From Nilaparvata lugens (lineage: Eukaryota > Arthropoda > Insecta > Hemiptera > Delphacidae), in assembly GCF_014356525.2 (NCBI RefSeq), contig NC_052507.1:49763952-49827951 (forward strand): a stretch of DNA of 64,000 nt, in the 5' to 3' direction. A model generated the notes under the pieces. That model worked only from the letters and a program-made list of their open reading frames with translations. It did no database searches and was not told where the DNA came from. Both the position numbers and the translations under genes were made by a program. The stretch's first letter is position 1. The number at the start of each line of letters is the position of its first letter. This document shows positions 35,050 to 48,325 of this stretch, piece by piece.

Positions 35050-36535
35050 GCTCTACAGGTAGAGGGCTCCATCTCATATAGATTTCCAGCTAAACCTGAC
35101 AACAATGACCAATTGTATTTTGGAAACGCCTGAGTTTTAGCTTCAATAATCATCAGCAACTAACTCCATTGTCATCACATTCAGATTCCACACCATGATA
35201 TAAGTTCATTAGATTATGTCTATGAGAATCACCCGTTAATAAAGAATAACCTCTCAATCAAAATTCTTAATTTAATGAAGAATAAATTTTGTGGAGAGGC
35301 GCGCATAAGGACACCTCAAGAATCGAAATTTTAAACACTCATAACTGTTTTGACAGAATGATCAGATCTTATTGTACCACAGCTCATTCTTCTCAGCACG
35401 TCAAGGCGGTTCAAAATCATACATCATAAGTCAAATTTGGTCGGAAATGGAAAATTTATTGTTGAGTGTACTCAATCCCATATTCCAATACACAAAAAAT
35501 GGCCAATTTCTTCATTCAAAGCTTGATCTTGAAATGTACAATAGAATTTTCTTTTTTATCAGCAATGAATAATACTCAATACGATATCAATACGATTCAA
35601 AAGTTACAGAAGATTTTTAAAATAGCGATTTCAGTTTTCACATTCTTTCGTAATTCTATTGTTGATCAAATTACGCACGCATCATAAATGAAATACTATC
35701 AAAAAATATAAAATTCACCATTGAGTGTATACTTCAACCAGTATTTCAATTCACAAAATGACCAATTCCCATATTCAAAACTTCGGATAAAATTTCAAAA
35801 TCTAGAAAGGATTTGGAAAAGTATTTCCTCTCTCCACTACAATAAAGAATACTCTTGACTCTAGTATTGTTAGAAAGTAACAGCCGATTTTAAAAATGAT
35901 GATTCTCTAAAAATGAGTCTGATATATGATAAAAACTCATGATTGATTTCAAATTGTAGACAATTCCATCCTCTACGATCCCAGTTGCCTAGAATTCATC
36001 TTGAATCACTGTTTCGCATCATAGCACTTCCTAGACCGTCAATATGAGGAAAGTATCTTCGATTTCTTGACTTTTTATGATCGAATCTTACACATTACGA
36101 TCATATTCTTCCGTTCAAAGTAACTTAAAGAGGAGAAAAAATTCAAATTCTATTCTAAAATTCAAGATCAAGTACTTATTTTTTTTATAATTATGGGTTA
36201 CCAAGCTCTGAATTATTGGTCATTTCTTTGTGTATTGAAATACTGGTTAATCTACACTCAGGAATGAATTTCATATTTTTCGATCGAATCCGACTCATGA
36301 ATACTCATAACGCATTTTTTTGAACTCATCTTGACAAGCTGAGAAGAAAGAGGTGTGGGACAATGAGATCAGACCATTGTGTCGAAAGCTATGAGTGTTT
36401 GAAATCTCGATCCTTGAGGTGTCCTTATGCGCGTCTCTCCACTAAATTAAGAGCATCTAACGGGTGATTCTCACAGAACATGATCTGATGAACTTATATC
36501 ATGGTGCAAAATCTCAATGTGATGACAATGGATAA
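35050..36535. repeat. foldback of a dispersed repeat
   Basis: 35160-35560 reads GTCATCACATT...ATGATATAAGTTCAT...AGAATCACCCGTTA...GTGGAGAGGCGCGCATAAGG. The same words appear in reverse complement at 36180-36530. The two arms are separated by about 600 bases that contain further partial copies. A single copy lies at 3195-3765. Confidence 0.75.
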
Positions 36536-37021
36536 GTCTTTATTAAGAATTCCATGATCTAAAAAAAAGGCAAAAACGAATTTTTTTGTCCGATTACAGT
36601 ATTTTGCGGAAATAAATGAAAACTGGAAAATAAACCGAAAATACGAAGTTTTTGGGCCATCGTGTATCTGCACAAGAAAATTTTGCATGGAAAAATTGGT
36701 TCTGTACTTCTTTCATGTATACAATCAATATATTGAATAATTAGAACTAGCCTACAATATAAAATCGAAACACATCTCCTTTTTCATGTCTATATTGACT
36801 GGCGAACGTCCCCTTGGATCCGTGCCTGCAATCACCACTGTCAAGTGTCAACAACTGCCAAGCAGCTGATGATTCAGCTACTTCCCCCACCAACCATTTC
36901 AACTCCATTCTATAACACTTGTAAGCTTGTAACATGATTGTTATAAAACGTTCATGTAACAAATGTTACATGTAACGAAAAGTTATAATTTTTCTTTGAT
37001 CTTTACTGACTTCGTGCGGGA

Positions 37022-37312
37022 AAGGAAAAACTTGCTATAAAACAAGAAATTATGTTATAAAACACCAAGTTTTATGTAATAAGTTACATGAATTTATAAC
37101 ATTTTTGTTCAAGTAGTTATATATAACCAACGTTCTTTAACAAAGTTACACAGTGTAAACGTAGCTAAAGGAAAAAATTGTTATATAACACGAAATTATG
37201 TTTTAAAACACGAAGTTACATGTAACAAGTTACATGAATTTTTAACATTTTTGTTTAATCTGTTTTTAAACCGAAGTCTTATAACAAAGTTACACAGTGT
37301 GAACGCAGCTTA
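37022..37312 (+). repeat. tandem duplication of a TIR end, about 145-bp unit
   Basis: The unit TTATAAAACAC...AGTTACATGAATTT...AACAAAGTTACACAGTGT...CGTAGCT ends at about 37166 and is repeated to end at 37309 with GAACGCAGCTTA. So the right end of the TTA-flanked element is present twice in direct orientation. Confidence 0.7.
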
Positions 37313-37345
37313 AGGAAAGTTGTGTGAGTGCGACACACCAGATTT
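37313..37345 (-). repeat. inverted copy of the CTGGTGTGGCGC terminus
   Basis: GGAAAGTTGTGTGAGTGCGA followed by CACACCAG is the reverse complement, with one change, of the terminus at 27965-27993. Confidence 0.7.
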
Positions 37346-40319
37346 TTCCACTTGTCATCTACTAATGTGGCCATTCCACCACAAGCTCAACTTCTTTCAA
37401 ATGCGAACCTCCTCTTATATTCCAAGCTGCTAAATTCAACCAGTTATTCCAAAATCGTCTATATTTGCTATTTCCGTTTTATTCCCCAAATTCCGGTCCG
37501 GTTTATATCAGTTTTGTAACTTGTGTAGGGCCTGGTAATAATTTTAACTACATTTCAACATTAATTTTAAAATCATGATAGGGAAGTACAAATTTACTTT
37601 CATCAACTACTTCGAAGACATTTGCTACTACAAATATCGACAATATGGAGAACAGCTAAAGAGAATTTCGTTGAGAAATACTGTATAAAGATTATTCGCC
37701 AGCCCGGGAATCGAACCAAGCACATGCTGGTTCATTCCATTATCATTCGGAAAAATGCAATTTCTCATTCCTTCATATTCATTTATTTACCATTAATAGC
37801 AATAGGTTTAATTTGATAGCAATAGCTGTTATAGAGTTACTTACCATGTCGAAAATACACAACGAATCACTAACATAAAATGTACATTGAACTGTTATGG
37901 ACATTTATCGAACTTCATAATAGATATTATTCAAATAATATATCGATGCAGCGTTTATTTCCAGCTCCCATCCAACGTTGTGTTCTATTTCGATGTACAA
38001 AAGCAGCAGCAAGTATGGTGACCATTTCCACAGCGGCTTCTTTGTCGGAACTGAGATTCCGATGATAAATCACCTCGGAGCTCCCAGAGAAGGCAATGCA
38101 GCTGGGCTTTTGCTGGGCTGTTTGGCCAAACCCTGGTTTTGCTACACTAACCTCACTTACCCTTTCTCTTTTGCTTGTCTGTAGCAGAGCAAGCAAGTTC
38201 ACATGCATACAATTTCACCCATGCATGGAGAGGATATTGCTATAATTATTATAGCCAGCACACTATCGTTTTCGGCGACACACTATATCTACAGAGTTCA
38301 TTGGTGGTGAAATGTATTTCAATTTCATTCTGTTGTAATGTCGTTTTTAGGCGCAGAATAATTCATAATGACTTATTGAATTCAATGAACCTATTGGACA
38401 GCGCTCAAACTACACTAGCTCCTATTGCGATTGCCTTCTATGCTCATACTTCAGCGCTCATGCTGCATTTCCATACGAAAATTATTGGTAGTATACATTC
38501 AATCGCGTGGATGAAGTATTTTTCTGATGAGCTGACTCTCACTACTGATCTTTCACCTCTTCCCCCCGAAAATTGAAGAGAACAAAATCAATATATTCTG
38601 AAATCCTCCCAATAGAATTCAGGCGGGTGTTTATATAAGTTGAATATATATAATTATTCAAATCCATAATCTTCTATCCAATTTCTGAATAGTACATTTC
38701 CATTAATCTGCTATATCGAGTACTATTTTATCCGCCTTTTCCAGCTTCGAAATACAGTACATCAACTAACCATGAAATTCTTTGTAATGGAGCTGGTTTA
38801 ATTAGAATATTTTCTTGCTCAATAACGATTTACTAGCTTATTGAATAATTCACAGATGGTCTCGTTACAACGGAACGGAGACAACACCGAACAATTCGAT
38901 CCCCATACAAAATAGTAAGAGTTCAATCACGATTATAATCGAGGAAAGAGAGCAATAATATTGGAACAGAGCTATTTGCTTTGGTCAAAATCCCTCATGT
39001 AATGCATATTGATTAAAGTTCAATCCCGGAAGGTGCTAACTCAAAAATATGAAACATCCATTATATTAATTCCTGTTCTGCTGAGGTTGAATACAGCTAA
39101 ATAGTATGAAAGTTAATGATGAAACTTCAAAAGTTTATTCATCCCATAAGAATTGACTAAATTCTGGATGATGAGAAACAATATCCTCCCTAGGGTGGAT
39201 AACTTACATCCCCCACTAAACATGAAAGAGTAGTTTTGACAAGATATCCAAGTTTATACGACACAAAATGGCCACCTATTACAAGATGTAATACCCCTCT
39301 ACCATTCCTGAACACTTACACGCCCTTTCTCTCTCTCTGGCTCTCATGTATCTCTCTACTTTCTCTCTCACTCTCTTTGCGCTCAATTCTTCTCTCTGTC
39401 TATTTTACAACTTGGTCAACAAGCATCTACAAATTGAGAGGAGCGGGAAATTGAAGCGGAATACTAACGGTCCTTAATCGGGTAAACTTCACCACCTTAT
39501 CACACCAACTATTGAATCATTAACAAACTTATGCTCCCTTGCACATGATTTATCACAGCCATTCTATGCCACTTCGAATTACAATGTCTGATCAGTTGAA
39601 CGCCTTAACATGCCACAAGTGCCCCTCTGGGAACTGGTTCATTAGCATTACTAATATTCGAAGATGAGCAACGCTTCATGGAAAAGATACAGGTACTGAA
39701 AAGTTTTTCAAGAATTCAATGATTTCCTATCAAGTAGGAAAACAATCGATGAGAACTCATTCAGATTTTGAAGCGTTTGAATAAAATTTGACCCTCTAAC
39801 TTGTATTTATTGTAAGAATTTCTGGAAATCGATGCTGAGATCTCTATTTCCTTGGAAAAAGTATTGTGGAGGACATTATCAATTGATAACCAACAACGAA
39901 TGTTCTCAAACTTTTAGAATTATAATACAAATTCTCAAGAGTAATCTGAAGTTTCAAGTCTAGCAGCCGAATTGGAGAGATAATTTTTACGATAATAGGA
40001 TCCTCGGTTGAGAATGGAATATCATTAGCTTTTTAGTACCATACTCCTCTCGGATGAAATAACAGGAATATTCACTGATAAACATACTAGACCTCTCACA
40101 TGAAGAGTTTACAAGTAAACTTCGTGGGAAAGTTGTATACTTGGGTTTCAAATTCGAAGAACGAAAACATGATTATGCAGCAATTATAGGAGAATTGCAC
40201 GCATTCGTGGCATTAATGAGTCGAGCTAATCTATGTGGAAAATTATTGGTTGAAAGTTGAAAGTCAACAAAACAGGGTTTTGATGAGCTGTGCGCGCGCA
40301 TTAAGTCATTTCGTTATGA
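37346..40319. other. no gene recognised
   Basis: Contains a polymerase III B-box-like site (listed), a CT-rich patch at about 39320-39410 and open frames of under 135 codons without known domains. Confidence 0.5.
37707..37717 (-). promoter_or_regulatory. B-box-like sequence, possible truncated tRNA-derived SINE
   Basis: On the minus strand GGTTCGATTCC matches the polymerase III B box consensus (GGTTCGANNCC) exactly and is followed by CGGGCTGGCGAATAATC. No A box is found 30-60 bases upstream, so it is at best a 5'-truncated SINE; no cloverleaf can be formed. Confidence 0.35.
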
Positions 40320-40564
40320 ACTCCATTCTTGATCCTTCGTCGCTCACCTTGCACTACTTGACTCCTGTCTACTCTCTTCCTATTTCTCCGATTCTCATTC
40401 TCATCTCCAATTCTATCTCTCCAATGAATTATTATTATTTTTCAATCTCTTCTCTTCTACCTTATCTTTACTTTATGTCCTTTCCAAAGAATATCTTCCC
40501 TCTTTCTTATTTGATATTGATCACCTCCTGTCTTCTCTCTCTCTCTTTTTTCTTCTCATTCGTT

Positions 40565-40602
<38 letters not shown>

Positions 40603-41050
40603 AATCATCATCTTCTTTTTCTCTTCTCTTCCTTCTTCTTCTTCTTCTTTTCCGTAACTCCATTTCTGCGTTCCTCTACACCAACATTATTTTCATCCTT
40701 TATACACTCCACCACTTCCTTTAATCACGGATACGACTTTTAATTATTTTTTCACAACTCGTCAAGAGAAGCTGTAGTGGTATGCACGTCTTAAAAGTTA
40801 TAATTTATTCAAGTAATTTCCTGTACGACTCATTGCGATTAAAAACTCTTAAAAACATTTCTCCACCTAAACCACATCCCTTCTAACCTTTTCCTACTGG
40901 TTTTTCTCAGTTCCTTATATTTAGCCGCTAGGCGTCAAGTCAGCCTTGAACGGGTAGTCTTCTCCTATTCTCTCTCTACTACTCCTTTTTCTTTTTTCTT
41001 TCTTTTTCACACTCCTTCTCCCACTTTTTCTCAATCTTTCCCTTTTTCCT
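40320..41050 (+). repeat. pyrimidine-rich low-complexity tract
   Basis: CT-rich plus strand with Ser/Leu/Ile/Phe-rich frames, like those at 10-14 kb. Not coding. Confidence 0.7.
40564..40611 (+). repeat. (ATC)n microsatellite
   Basis: About 16 ATC triplets with one ATA interruption. Confidence 0.95.
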
Positions 41051-41278
41051 GCTTTTTGTTGCGATTTAATATTATCCGGAGGCATCAGGTTAATTGAATT
41101 CCGCTTGATGGATTGGTAGCATGGTTTGAAATTTGATGAACGAATGAGGTTGAAAATAATAAGACCAAGAGTGAAGGCATTCTGGAATTACCGCGATCAA
41201 TCCTCAGCAATTACATGAGGCTCAACGCCTCGCCTGTACTGAGCAACAAATCTCGTTTTTGTTTTATAAAATAGCATT

Positions 41279-43565
41279 TGTAACGTTATTTTCTCTATAA
41301 CGTGTGCACTGCTTGGCCGCAGTCGGTAGAGCAAAGATTTGGATAATGTATAATACTTTTCTGTGATTCCTGGAAAAATAATAGTACCAATTTCTTACCA
41401 GCTCTCCCAGGAGCTCAAATAGTCTCTGCTTTCGCTGGCTGCAAACGTCGGTCACTTCAACAGTTCACAGTTCTTGTGACTGATTTGGTGTACTCCACAA
41501 ATAAAGATGCAGAAGAGATAGATAGATATGAGGGCTCTGATTATCGTACTAGACGATGTGGTACCGCCACTAATGCCACCCGCCACCATTCGCCAAAGTG
41601 GTCAGCAATGAAAAATGATACCGGGCGGAATCTAAGGTGACACTCCATCAGAATTCCTCATACATTTTATCAATTTATGTTGCTGCAACTTAATACTATG
41701 ACCTTTGAGATTCTTCAAATCAGATGTGTTGGTACTGGATAATTTATATAAATCTCGGGAACGTATTATTTCCAAAGATTTGATAATCAATGCTGTATAT
41801 CGCTGATTTATCCAACTTATTCGGTGAAGAATATAGTTGGTTGGTAATCTTAATAATATTTCAACCTACTGGTAATAAAATAGACTATAACAAGATTGAT
41901 CATGCATGGAGACAGGATATTAAATAAAGGGTACACCATTCAAATAAACATACAATATAATTACATAAAAATATCAATGAGCAAATAAAATATAGAGCAA
42001 CAAGTATGAAAATAACAGAAGAACAAATATATATTGAAAAATATCACAGAAAGCTCACTACTGATTGACTTTGCTTTTTAGCACGAAATATTACCATGTG
42101 CTTCATTGATCAGCAAATATATATTTTTAAAATATACTGCTCAGTTATCGACTTGATACTGCTTGTCGAATTGAATTTATTAATTTTCACTTCCAAAAAA
42201 TATGAGAAATATAAATATCATAAAATATCTCAAGGCTAGGGTTTGGCCTCTGGTGGAAATCAGATAAATCAATTTATCTTATGAACATAAGCTTCATGAA
42301 AATCTTTATAATTTACTGATAAAAAGATGGCTAAGTGAGCATATATATAATATCAAAAAATCAATAAATATTTTATCTGTGCATACTAAAACATGTGAAT
42401 CTTATAGATTGTTCTTGATAATATTCCCTCTATGTTTTATGACTTGCGCAAGTTTCAATATTAATTTTAATATTCAAATAACCCTTCATTGAGCTAGCTT
42501 TATTTAATTGTGATTTATTTGAAGCACTGAGGGCCCCCTTAATAACTTTTCAATTGAACTCACGTGTCGATTTTCACAAATTATGATGGCGATCCAGATT
42601 CTTTTCAATGTCCTAGGCCTTTCTGAGTCATATGAAATTAATTTTCAATTATTCAAACTTAGATTTTTTAAACGTACAATTATTTAAAAAGGGATTTTGT
42701 GCTCTATAAATTGGTGGCTGTTCCCGGTGACCTCTGGCAAGAAAGTAGGCTTAGATCTACCCCTATTCTTTCCATGACCATACTTCCATATTTTTGAATT
42801 TGCATATCATTTAAATATCCACTCTGATTGGAGCTGTCCCTAGCCTCACTACTATGCAATAATATGATTCAATATAGTCTGTGCCAATCTGCTAGGTTAT
42901 CGCATAAAGAGGAAATATTATAATTTTTAAATATTCATTTTTTATCTGTTACATAAACTGGGTACTGTATAGTTTACAAATTCTTATCATTTATATGATA
43001 AATAATGTATATTTTTGGATAAACTTGCTTTTACCGCCGGTCAGTCACTGTATTTTGATTATTCTAAAATTACAAATGTATTCATGCACTGAGTAGGTTA
43101 TACCACATTTCCTTAATATGTTTATTTATTTCACACATTTTGTCCATGCTCGTATGACATAATAAATATTTTCTAAAACGTTTTTTCTTTTACAGTGACA
43201 TGTCATGCTTGCTACATGCATGCTCTGATCACATTTAAAACGAATGCTATTTGTATGCAACTAAATTTGCCACAGGTGTCTGGCTAATTCTCAATTTATA
43301 CGGCTTGACCAATTATTTATGTTGCCAACCAGTAAGTATCAAAGAACCTAACCTCAAAAACTTATTATTCCATATTATTGAATGGATAACAATAATATTT
43401 TCCTTTTCATTCGGCTGTTCAAAACTGTAGCCTGGATACCCGTTATTATCTAATCTCGAGTTTGTTGACATCGTATCTAGCGATAGCAATACAGCTGTTT
43501 GCTTGAGACCTATAAATTCTTTCCATTTAGTGATTTTGATAACTATTCAGAATTATAATCTTACA
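41279..43565 (-). repeat. right arm of a 2.3-kb inverted duplication
   Basis: The reverse complement of 32455-34815, with small indels spread evenly. At the inner end, identity begins at about 41279 (TAACGTTATTTTCTCTATAA against the left arm's TTATAGAGAAAATAATGTTA), and sequence inside that has no counterpart. About 6.5 kb separates the arms. Confidence 0.85.
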
Positions 43566-45583
43566 CATTATAATACCTTTTGTCGAAATAATTTTAATTT
43601 ATAGATTAAAAACACTACTAGTTTAGATGTTCCACATCAGCTTCAGTTCTCAAATATAAATTTCAAATGAACGTTTCAACTTACTAATAGTTTTGTTATT
43701 GAAAATTGTGTTTTCGATCTATTATTGTATATTAATTTCAAGAAGAGGGTAAAAATTAAAAAAAAACTTGTTTTATTATGAGCATGATTGGTTCTCTGAA
43801 GAAAGAGGCTTCAAAATTCTCATATACTCTGGTTCCAATTCAAAATAAGTAGTGAACGTTTTACCAATAGGTAATGCGTTTAATGGATGAAGACTTTTGA
43901 ATAAACTATAGTATGTTAACAAAGCATTAAGACTAATAAATTTGAGATCATCTATATCGAATTAAGATAGATGCCACTGTATTTGTGGACCTCGAATAAA
44001 CTCGAGAATAGAAACTCTCCAACTATTTTTGAACGCGCTAGTGAGACTAAGGTTGGGAAAGAAAAGTGACAATGGCAAGCCATTTGGAATTGCAAGGCGG
44101 TTTGATCTTTGTCAACCGTTTTTCCCCACGAGATCTCATCTGTCTTGCCTCAATCCAGTGCAACTCTCAAAGAACAAAATGTGTCACACTTTGCCATTTA
44201 GTATAGCCCCAGTGTCATGCACGAGTCTGAATATTCTCTGCAACAATTTCAATTGTTATTCAGGCGGCTATTTGCTATTTCCCTTGAGTTGTCAATTGAG
44301 AGATTCCAGCAACACGAGTCATGATTCAATTAAATGATGATGTCTTCTTTATACTTTTCCCTCTTCTCTCACTTCTCATAATTCATCCTCCACGTTCCGT
44401 TTCTGTTTATTTTTTGTTATCGATATTGATTTTGTTGGAAACTCTTGCTCATGTTTTCTTTTCTAACACATTCATTTCTTTATTTTTTCCTCTCTCTTAA
44501 TCAACAAATAATTATGTTTAAAACTTATATGTATCACCAACAAACCAAATATAATACTCTTCATCACATTTCTCCCTTTACATCTAATGTTCTGCCTTTC
44601 TCAAGTAAATCCTTGATTTTTATTCAACTTCATCCCCAAATTTCTTATTCTTCTATTTCACCTCTCCACTTTATTTCTCATCAACTCGCGTTCCACGTTC
44701 ATCTTTACTTCTCTACTTCGCCTCCTCTCACTCCTCATGTTCCCTCTACTCTACTTTCTCCACCTCCTCTTCATTCTACTTCTCCTTCAGCTGATTATCT
44801 CCATTCTCTTTCTTCTTCTTCTCTCCTTTTTCACCCACTTTCTTTTTCTACTCCTTCTTCTCACCCAACGGTTCCAACTTCCCATTCCACCCACCTACTA
44901 ATTAGAAATCACCTATCATCTTGGAAATCTTAGAAATCACCCAACAGAATTCACTTGAACATTGAACGTTTGAAACTACGTCCTATGAATATTGTGATGT
45001 TACTTTTTTCTCTACATAAAATCGAATCTCCGATTCAATACTCAACATCGATAAAACTTGATAGTCAATATCAATGTCTGTAAGTTCGAAAAGTGTGAGA
45101 TCAATTACTTTCTCAGCTCTTTAATGATGTTGGAATATTTAGTGAATTTCTCTTTCTAAATTAATAAATGATTTCAAACAGGATTGAGGTTGAATAGAAT
45201 TCGAAAAAGATTAAAAGTGAAGTTTATTGAAAATATTAAATGAAAAAATTGTAAACTTATAATTTTGGATTTATTAAGGTTGGCCATGATGATGTGTTTA
45301 TAGTCTGTGTAAAATAAGTTGAGACTTGGCCCTCCATCCGAAGAAATTACAGGGTTGCCAAATTTTGTAGAATTGCAACTTTCTCAAATTTCCAATTCAA
45401 TGTCAGAATTGGATGTAGAATATCATCCCCGATATCCTAGTAGTACTAAAAATGCGATTGAAGGATTAAAAGGAAATTCAACTTCTATGATGAAATTGGA
45501 AACATCGCGTAGATTTGTTTTTCTTTTGAATATCACTTCTCCCAGGATCATGAGGCTTTGTAATGCGTAATAATTTTATATCA
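43566..45583. other. no gene recognised
   Basis: Includes a pyrimidine-rich stretch at about 44340-44900 whose 162-codon Ser/His/Pro-rich frame is composition-driven. The frames at 44029-44337 and 45319-45570 have no known domain. Confidence 0.5.
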
Positions 45584-45616
45584 AACTAGCAGGGTTCCCG
45601 TGCTTTGCTACGGGAA
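45584..45616 (+). repeat. end of a dispersed repeat (CCCGTGCTTTGC type)
   Basis: AACTAGCAGGGTTCCCGTGC followed by TTTGCTACGGG; the counterpart at 745-777 is in the opposite orientation. Confidence 0.5.
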
Positions 45617-47401
45617 TTTAATGATCAGATTATTTTAGTAAAAAATTAATAACCTGAATTCTACCAAAGCCGTTAAAATCGTTCCTGAGATCCATCATAC
45701 AAACAAAAATTGCTTGCTGAATATAACTTGAATAATGAATTTATATAGTCTCGTCACTGTCATAGAATTTTGTATCCGAAAAGGTGCTCTCCCTCGATGA
45801 AAATGTTATTGTATATAGGACCGTTTCAAGTTTCATTCAAATACATTTCTATAATACTTAGTTACCAAAAAATCGTTGTCAGTAAGTGTGATGATTAGTT
45901 GCGCTGCTATCACCTCAGTTTGAACAACACATTCAACTCTGTTGAAATATACATTCAACTGCGTATTTTAAAAAGCAATCAAAAGTAGCAATGCCTTATG
46001 GTGTCACCCAGTTGCTCTTATGCACTCATCTTGACATCAGGGAATATTTTTATTGAATCATGCAATGTTTTCAAATTATATCGTTAAATGTTATAACCAC
46101 AGCTGTTAATTTTCCCTCTTCCTCTCTTTAGTCTTAAACAAACGATGAAAAATTCTGTTTCAATAAGCTGCCACTTGGATGATCAATTTTTCCTCTCAAG
46201 TCATCTCAGAGATGAGACTCTGCTCAGATTTTTGTATCACAGACCTACTATTTGCTAGGAGCATCTCATGATCTGCCCTCTATCGGTAATAAATGAAGAA
46301 ATTAGGCCACAGCTTTGCATGAATATCATTGAGTCAAATCATTTGAATTATTAATTGATGTGTTGGGAGTGCTCTGTAGAATAGTTGACTAATTGCAGCG
46401 AGTTTTGTGGAATATTGAGCGGGGCTTAAGAGTCGACCTCGACTTTATCCATTGGCAATTAATATTTCTCGTTGACAGTTATCAAATTAGCAGTGATCAT
46501 GTTATTTCTGCTTTTGCTTGGTGCAATTGGAAATAGAATTCCAAATCATGTCTATTTGGGATTGGTTTACTCCATGGATCTCTTGCTTATTCTGGAATTT
46601 CTGGCATAGCCTATCGCTTAAGCTGGTTTACACCGAAGGTGCAAAGACATAGATCCACTACATCTGAAAATAAAACTTTCTCTAAACGCAGAGTAGTTAT
46701 TGGCAAAATGTTGATAGCTCAATCCTCACTGATTCTATTAGATTGAACAGAGCTTGACTAAGACATATGTCCATCAAATGTTCACATTTTGTTGAAAACT
46801 TTGGTTTAAACGCAGCTTTACTCTTCGACTCACTTATTCAAAAGTGTAGAAGTAGCCAATTCACTGATTCTTTCTTCCATGGAAGTCCATTTATATATAA
46901 GAGTCCATTCATAATAATTAGTCTAACATTTAATGTGACTGATTTCTCATGTCCTAAACTTTACTACCATAAATATTAAAGTGGGGATTTTTAAGTGGGC
47001 ATTTTAATGTTAATTTGAATATTTCTGAATGGAGTTTATTCAATCTCTTTGATTATTGACTACCATTATATGATTTCTTTCATTAATCTCAGCTTGAAAC
47101 CAAAAGCTTAGGGATGAAAATTTGAATGTATATTAACATGTAGCTTAATTTAATTTCTATCTAAATTGAGAACTTCAGTATTTACTTGTGATTCATTGAT
47201 ATAAATATCAATAGGTCTGTCTTGTGTCATGTAATGACATCAGTATCGGGGACCGAGCTTAGCTCTGGAGAACAAAAGCATAAAAAATGTATTACGAAAG
47301 AAGAAATTATAATATCATTCATAGTTCATACAGAAATGTTCTATCTAATCACAGTAAATTGAGATTCATTCCCAGAGGAATGCAGAAATTTTCCTCACAA
47401 A
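45617..47401. other. no gene recognised
   Basis: No supported reading frame. A short block at about 47225-47290 (GGGGACCGAGCTTAGCTC) looks like part of another dispersed repeat. Confidence 0.5.
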
Positions 47402-47495
47402 GGCCCGGTTGCACAAAAGCCGGTTGAATTTTAATCCTGATCAATTTCACGTGAACCTAATCAGAGAAGACCATTTCAAAAAGATGGATCTACTG
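47402..47495 (+). mobile_element. MITE-like terminus (GGCCCGGTTGCAC type)
   Basis: Begins GGCCCGGTTGCACAAAAGCC and continues with a GGTTGAATTTTAATCCTGAT-like segment. I remember this terminus as frequent in planthopper genomes, but cannot verify it here. Only one end is present; it runs into (TAAA)n and (TTC)n simple repeats at 47505-47566. Confidence 0.4.
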
Positions 47496-47540
47496 GAATT
47501 TATAAATAAATAAATAAATAACCCTTTATTGCTTCTAAAA

Positions 47541-48325
47541 CTTCTTCTTCTTCTTCTTCTTCTTCTTGTGCCTATCCGTTACCGAATGTTGGCAATCATT
47601 CTGGCAATTATAACTTTGTTGACAGCCGCTCTAAAAAGTTCCGGGGTGGACACTGCAAACCATGTTCTCAAGTTCTTTAACCAAGAAATTCGTCTCCTAC
47701 CAACACCTCTCCTGCCACGAACTTTGCCCTGTAGTACACATTTCAACAACTGATATTCAGTTCCATTTCTCATAATGTGTCCCAGATACTCCAATTTTCG
47801 TCTCATGACAGTGTACATTATTTCCGTCTTCTTATTGAGTTGTTGAAGAACCCTGTTGTTGGAAATTTTGTCCATCCATGATATTTTCAGGATTCGTCTA
47901 TAGGTCCACATCTCAAACGCTTCAAGTTTCTTTGTTGTTGTTTCAGTCAGGGTCCATGACTCAACTCCATTAAACAAAATGGAAAATATATAACAATGGA
48001 GGAGTCTTATTTTCAGTTCAAGGGTCAAATTATGCGACTTGAATACTCTTGACATGATTTTGAATGCCGCTCTCGCCTTTTCAATCCGAGCCCTCACCTC
48101 CTGAGAATGGTCCCACTGCTCATTCAAAACTGTACCCAGGTAAATATAAGTTCGCACTTTCTCCACTACCCTACCATCAATAGTAAAATAATGCACATTG
48201 TCAACTTTTTCTTACTAATTATCTTTGGGTTTGTTTTGTTAATGTTGACTTCCAGACCATATATTTTACTAACTTCAGTGACTTTGTCCATTAGCAGTTG
48301 AAGTCCTTGCGGGGTGTCTAAAACT
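47541..48325 (-). mobile_element. 5'-truncated non-LTR retrotransposon with GAA tail
   Basis: Only the C-terminal part of ORF2 and the 3' end remain. On the minus strand the coding part ends near 47579 and is followed within 40 bases by a (GAA)n tract at 47541-47566. The upstream boundary at about 48325 abuts the 3' end of another LINE. It is a typical short LINE insertion. Confidence 0.8.
47579..48322 (-). pseudogene. LINE RT C-terminal region, frameshifted near 48200
   Basis: 48322-48200 reads as TPQGLQLLMDKVTEVSKIYG and then GLEVNINKTN, directly after the RT palm. After one frameshift the 205-codon frame (48196-47579) has YIYLGTVLNEQ, NGVESWTLTE, MWTYRRILKISWMDK, RRKLEYLGHIMRN and GRRGVGRRRISWLKNLRTWF. 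This series is typical of the region following the palm in RTE-type polyproteins. Its sequence differs from the two other LINE families in the window. Confidence 0.8.

Larger units (their letters stand above)
32387..36668. mobile_element. nested element with about 85-bp diverged TIRs
   Basis: TACAGAGTGGCTCAAAAACC...ATATTTTCGG...TTATTTCCGC at 32387-32470 is matched in reverse at 36568-36668 (GCGGAAATAA...CCGAAAATAC...GTTTTTGGGCCAT) with roughly three quarters identity. It lies inside the TTA-flanked pair. No coding frame. Confidence 0.45.
31784..37309. mobile_element. TTA-flanked TIR element, about 5.5 kb, or two related ends around nested insertions
   Basis: The left end GCTGCGTTTACACTGTGAAAC and right end GTTACACAGTGTGAACGCAGC are inverted copies. 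Both are flanked by TTA (31781-31783 and 37310-37312). Sub-terminal sequence on both sides is full of GTTATA and TGTAAC words. A TTA duplication suits PIF/Harbinger. No transposase is visible; the interior is occupied by other repeats. Whether the ends belong to one insertion or two MITEs cannot be decided from sequence alone. Confidence 0.5.

Noticed and set aside
37927..38208. 93-codon minus-strand frame
   Set aside because: No recognised domain, overlapping frames on the other strand of similar length.
44445..44933. 162-codon Ser/His/Pro-rich frame
   Set aside because: CT-rich composition, no recognised domain.
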